Shown piece by piece: positions 63,817 to 64,000 of a DNA stretch of 64,000 nucleotides. The DNA lies in NCBI GenBank assembly GCA_021401465.1, contig JADDMT010000021.1:62001-126000 (forward strand), in the 5' to 3' direction. The notes under the pieces were generated by a model. It worked only from the letters and a program-made list of their open reading frames with translations, had not been told where the DNA came from and did no database searches. A program made the position numbers and the translations under genes. Within the stretch, counting starts at the first letter, position 1, and each line of letters begins with the position of its first letter. Source of the DNA: Teratosphaeria epicoccoides (taxonomy: Eukaryota; Ascomycota; Dothideomycetes; Mycosphaerellales; Teratosphaeriaceae).

Positions 63817-64000
63817 ATGCAGAATCAAGCTTATGGCTACGGGCAGCCTGGGCAAGACCTTGGTGGACTATCGCAGCAGATGGGCCAAATGGGTCTGGAT
63901 GCCGGCGCACCTGCGACACATGGCAGGAAGAAGAAGGACAGACATGCATTCCACCAGATCGAACAGCCCGCACAGCAGCTCGGGCCACCGCCTGCAGCGC
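63817..64000 (+). CDS. N-terminus of a probable COPII coat subunit Sec24 (partial)
   Basis: Open frame of 61 codons running off the window edge, starting MQNQAYGYGQPGQDLGGLSQ and continuing QMGQMGLDAGAPATHGRKKK then DRHAFHQIEQPAQQ. A Gln/Gly/Pro-rich N-terminus followed by GRKKKDRHAFH resembles the N-terminal tail of Sec24 in filamentous fungi, as far as I remember. The diagnostic zinc finger and trunk domains are outside the window, so the assignment is tentative. Confidence 0.45.
   Translation, partial: MQNQAYGYGQPGQDLGGLSQQMGQMGLDAGAPATHGRKKKDRHAFHQIEQPAQQLGPPPAA

Noticed and set aside
1..64000. CRISPR arrays, insertion sequences, bacterial operons or virus genes
   Set aside because: The window is a fungal nuclear region with spliceosomal introns. 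I saw no spaced direct repeats, transposase or viral domains, and no tRNA or rRNA I could fold convincingly by eye.

Overview
This is eukaryotic DNA from a filamentous ascomycete (Pezizomycotina, probably a dothideomycete; the class is an inference). Genes lie on both strands, many interrupted by 48-80 nt introns with GTRNGT donors, CTRAY branch sites and YAG acceptors, and the conserved products are fungal: Pso2/Snm1 nuclease, Stt3, Taf7, AMP deaminase, Atp4, Noc4, Nsa2 and mitochondrial L21. Exon joins were worked out by hand from frame, splice signals and recalled protein families. No alignment or search was run.

Layout. 1-5.5 kb: PSO2 (C-terminus cut by the window edge) and STT3, both minus strand. 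5.5-12.2 kb: gene-poor, with a small secreted Cys-rich protein, a Cys-rich exon, two candidate single-span membrane proteins and a broken frame. 12.2-17.3 kb: TAF7, an ankyrin protein and a TAF3/TAF8-like histone-fold protein. 17.3-20.6 kb: small unrecognised genes, two of them visible only after an intron is removed. 20.6-28.2 kb: a conserved fungal protein of unknown role, an SH3BGRL-like thioredoxin-fold protein, a Yap-type bZIP factor and an AGPAT-type acyltransferase. 28.3-38.4 kb: a large membrane glycoprotein, an F-box protein and AMP deaminase.

39.0-43.7 kb is a dense housekeeping block: ATP4 and NOC4 are divergent across 125 bp, and MRPL49 and NSA2 are divergent across 159 bp, so mitochondrial and ribosome-assembly genes share short intergenic promoters. 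44.0-52.2 kb holds an F-box-like ORF, the decayed 5' part of a FAD amine oxidase, a long F-box/UBA protein with a disturbed 5' end, and a phosphatidylinositol-phosphate-kinase-like gene broken by three in-frame TAG codons. 52.4-64 kb: a Wbp11-type protein, a PsiD-like pyruvoyl decarboxylase, a five-exon PLAC8 protein, an MFS transporter, a secreted PEBP and the first codons of what may be SEC24.

The conserved genes are general cell-biology genes rather than an obvious biosynthetic or defence cluster. The most unusual material is the set of degenerate or recoded-looking genes (9.2-9.8, 44.4-45.0, 49.0-49.6, 51.1-52.2 kb) and the lineage-specific small Cys-rich or membrane proteins at 6.6-11.9 kb.
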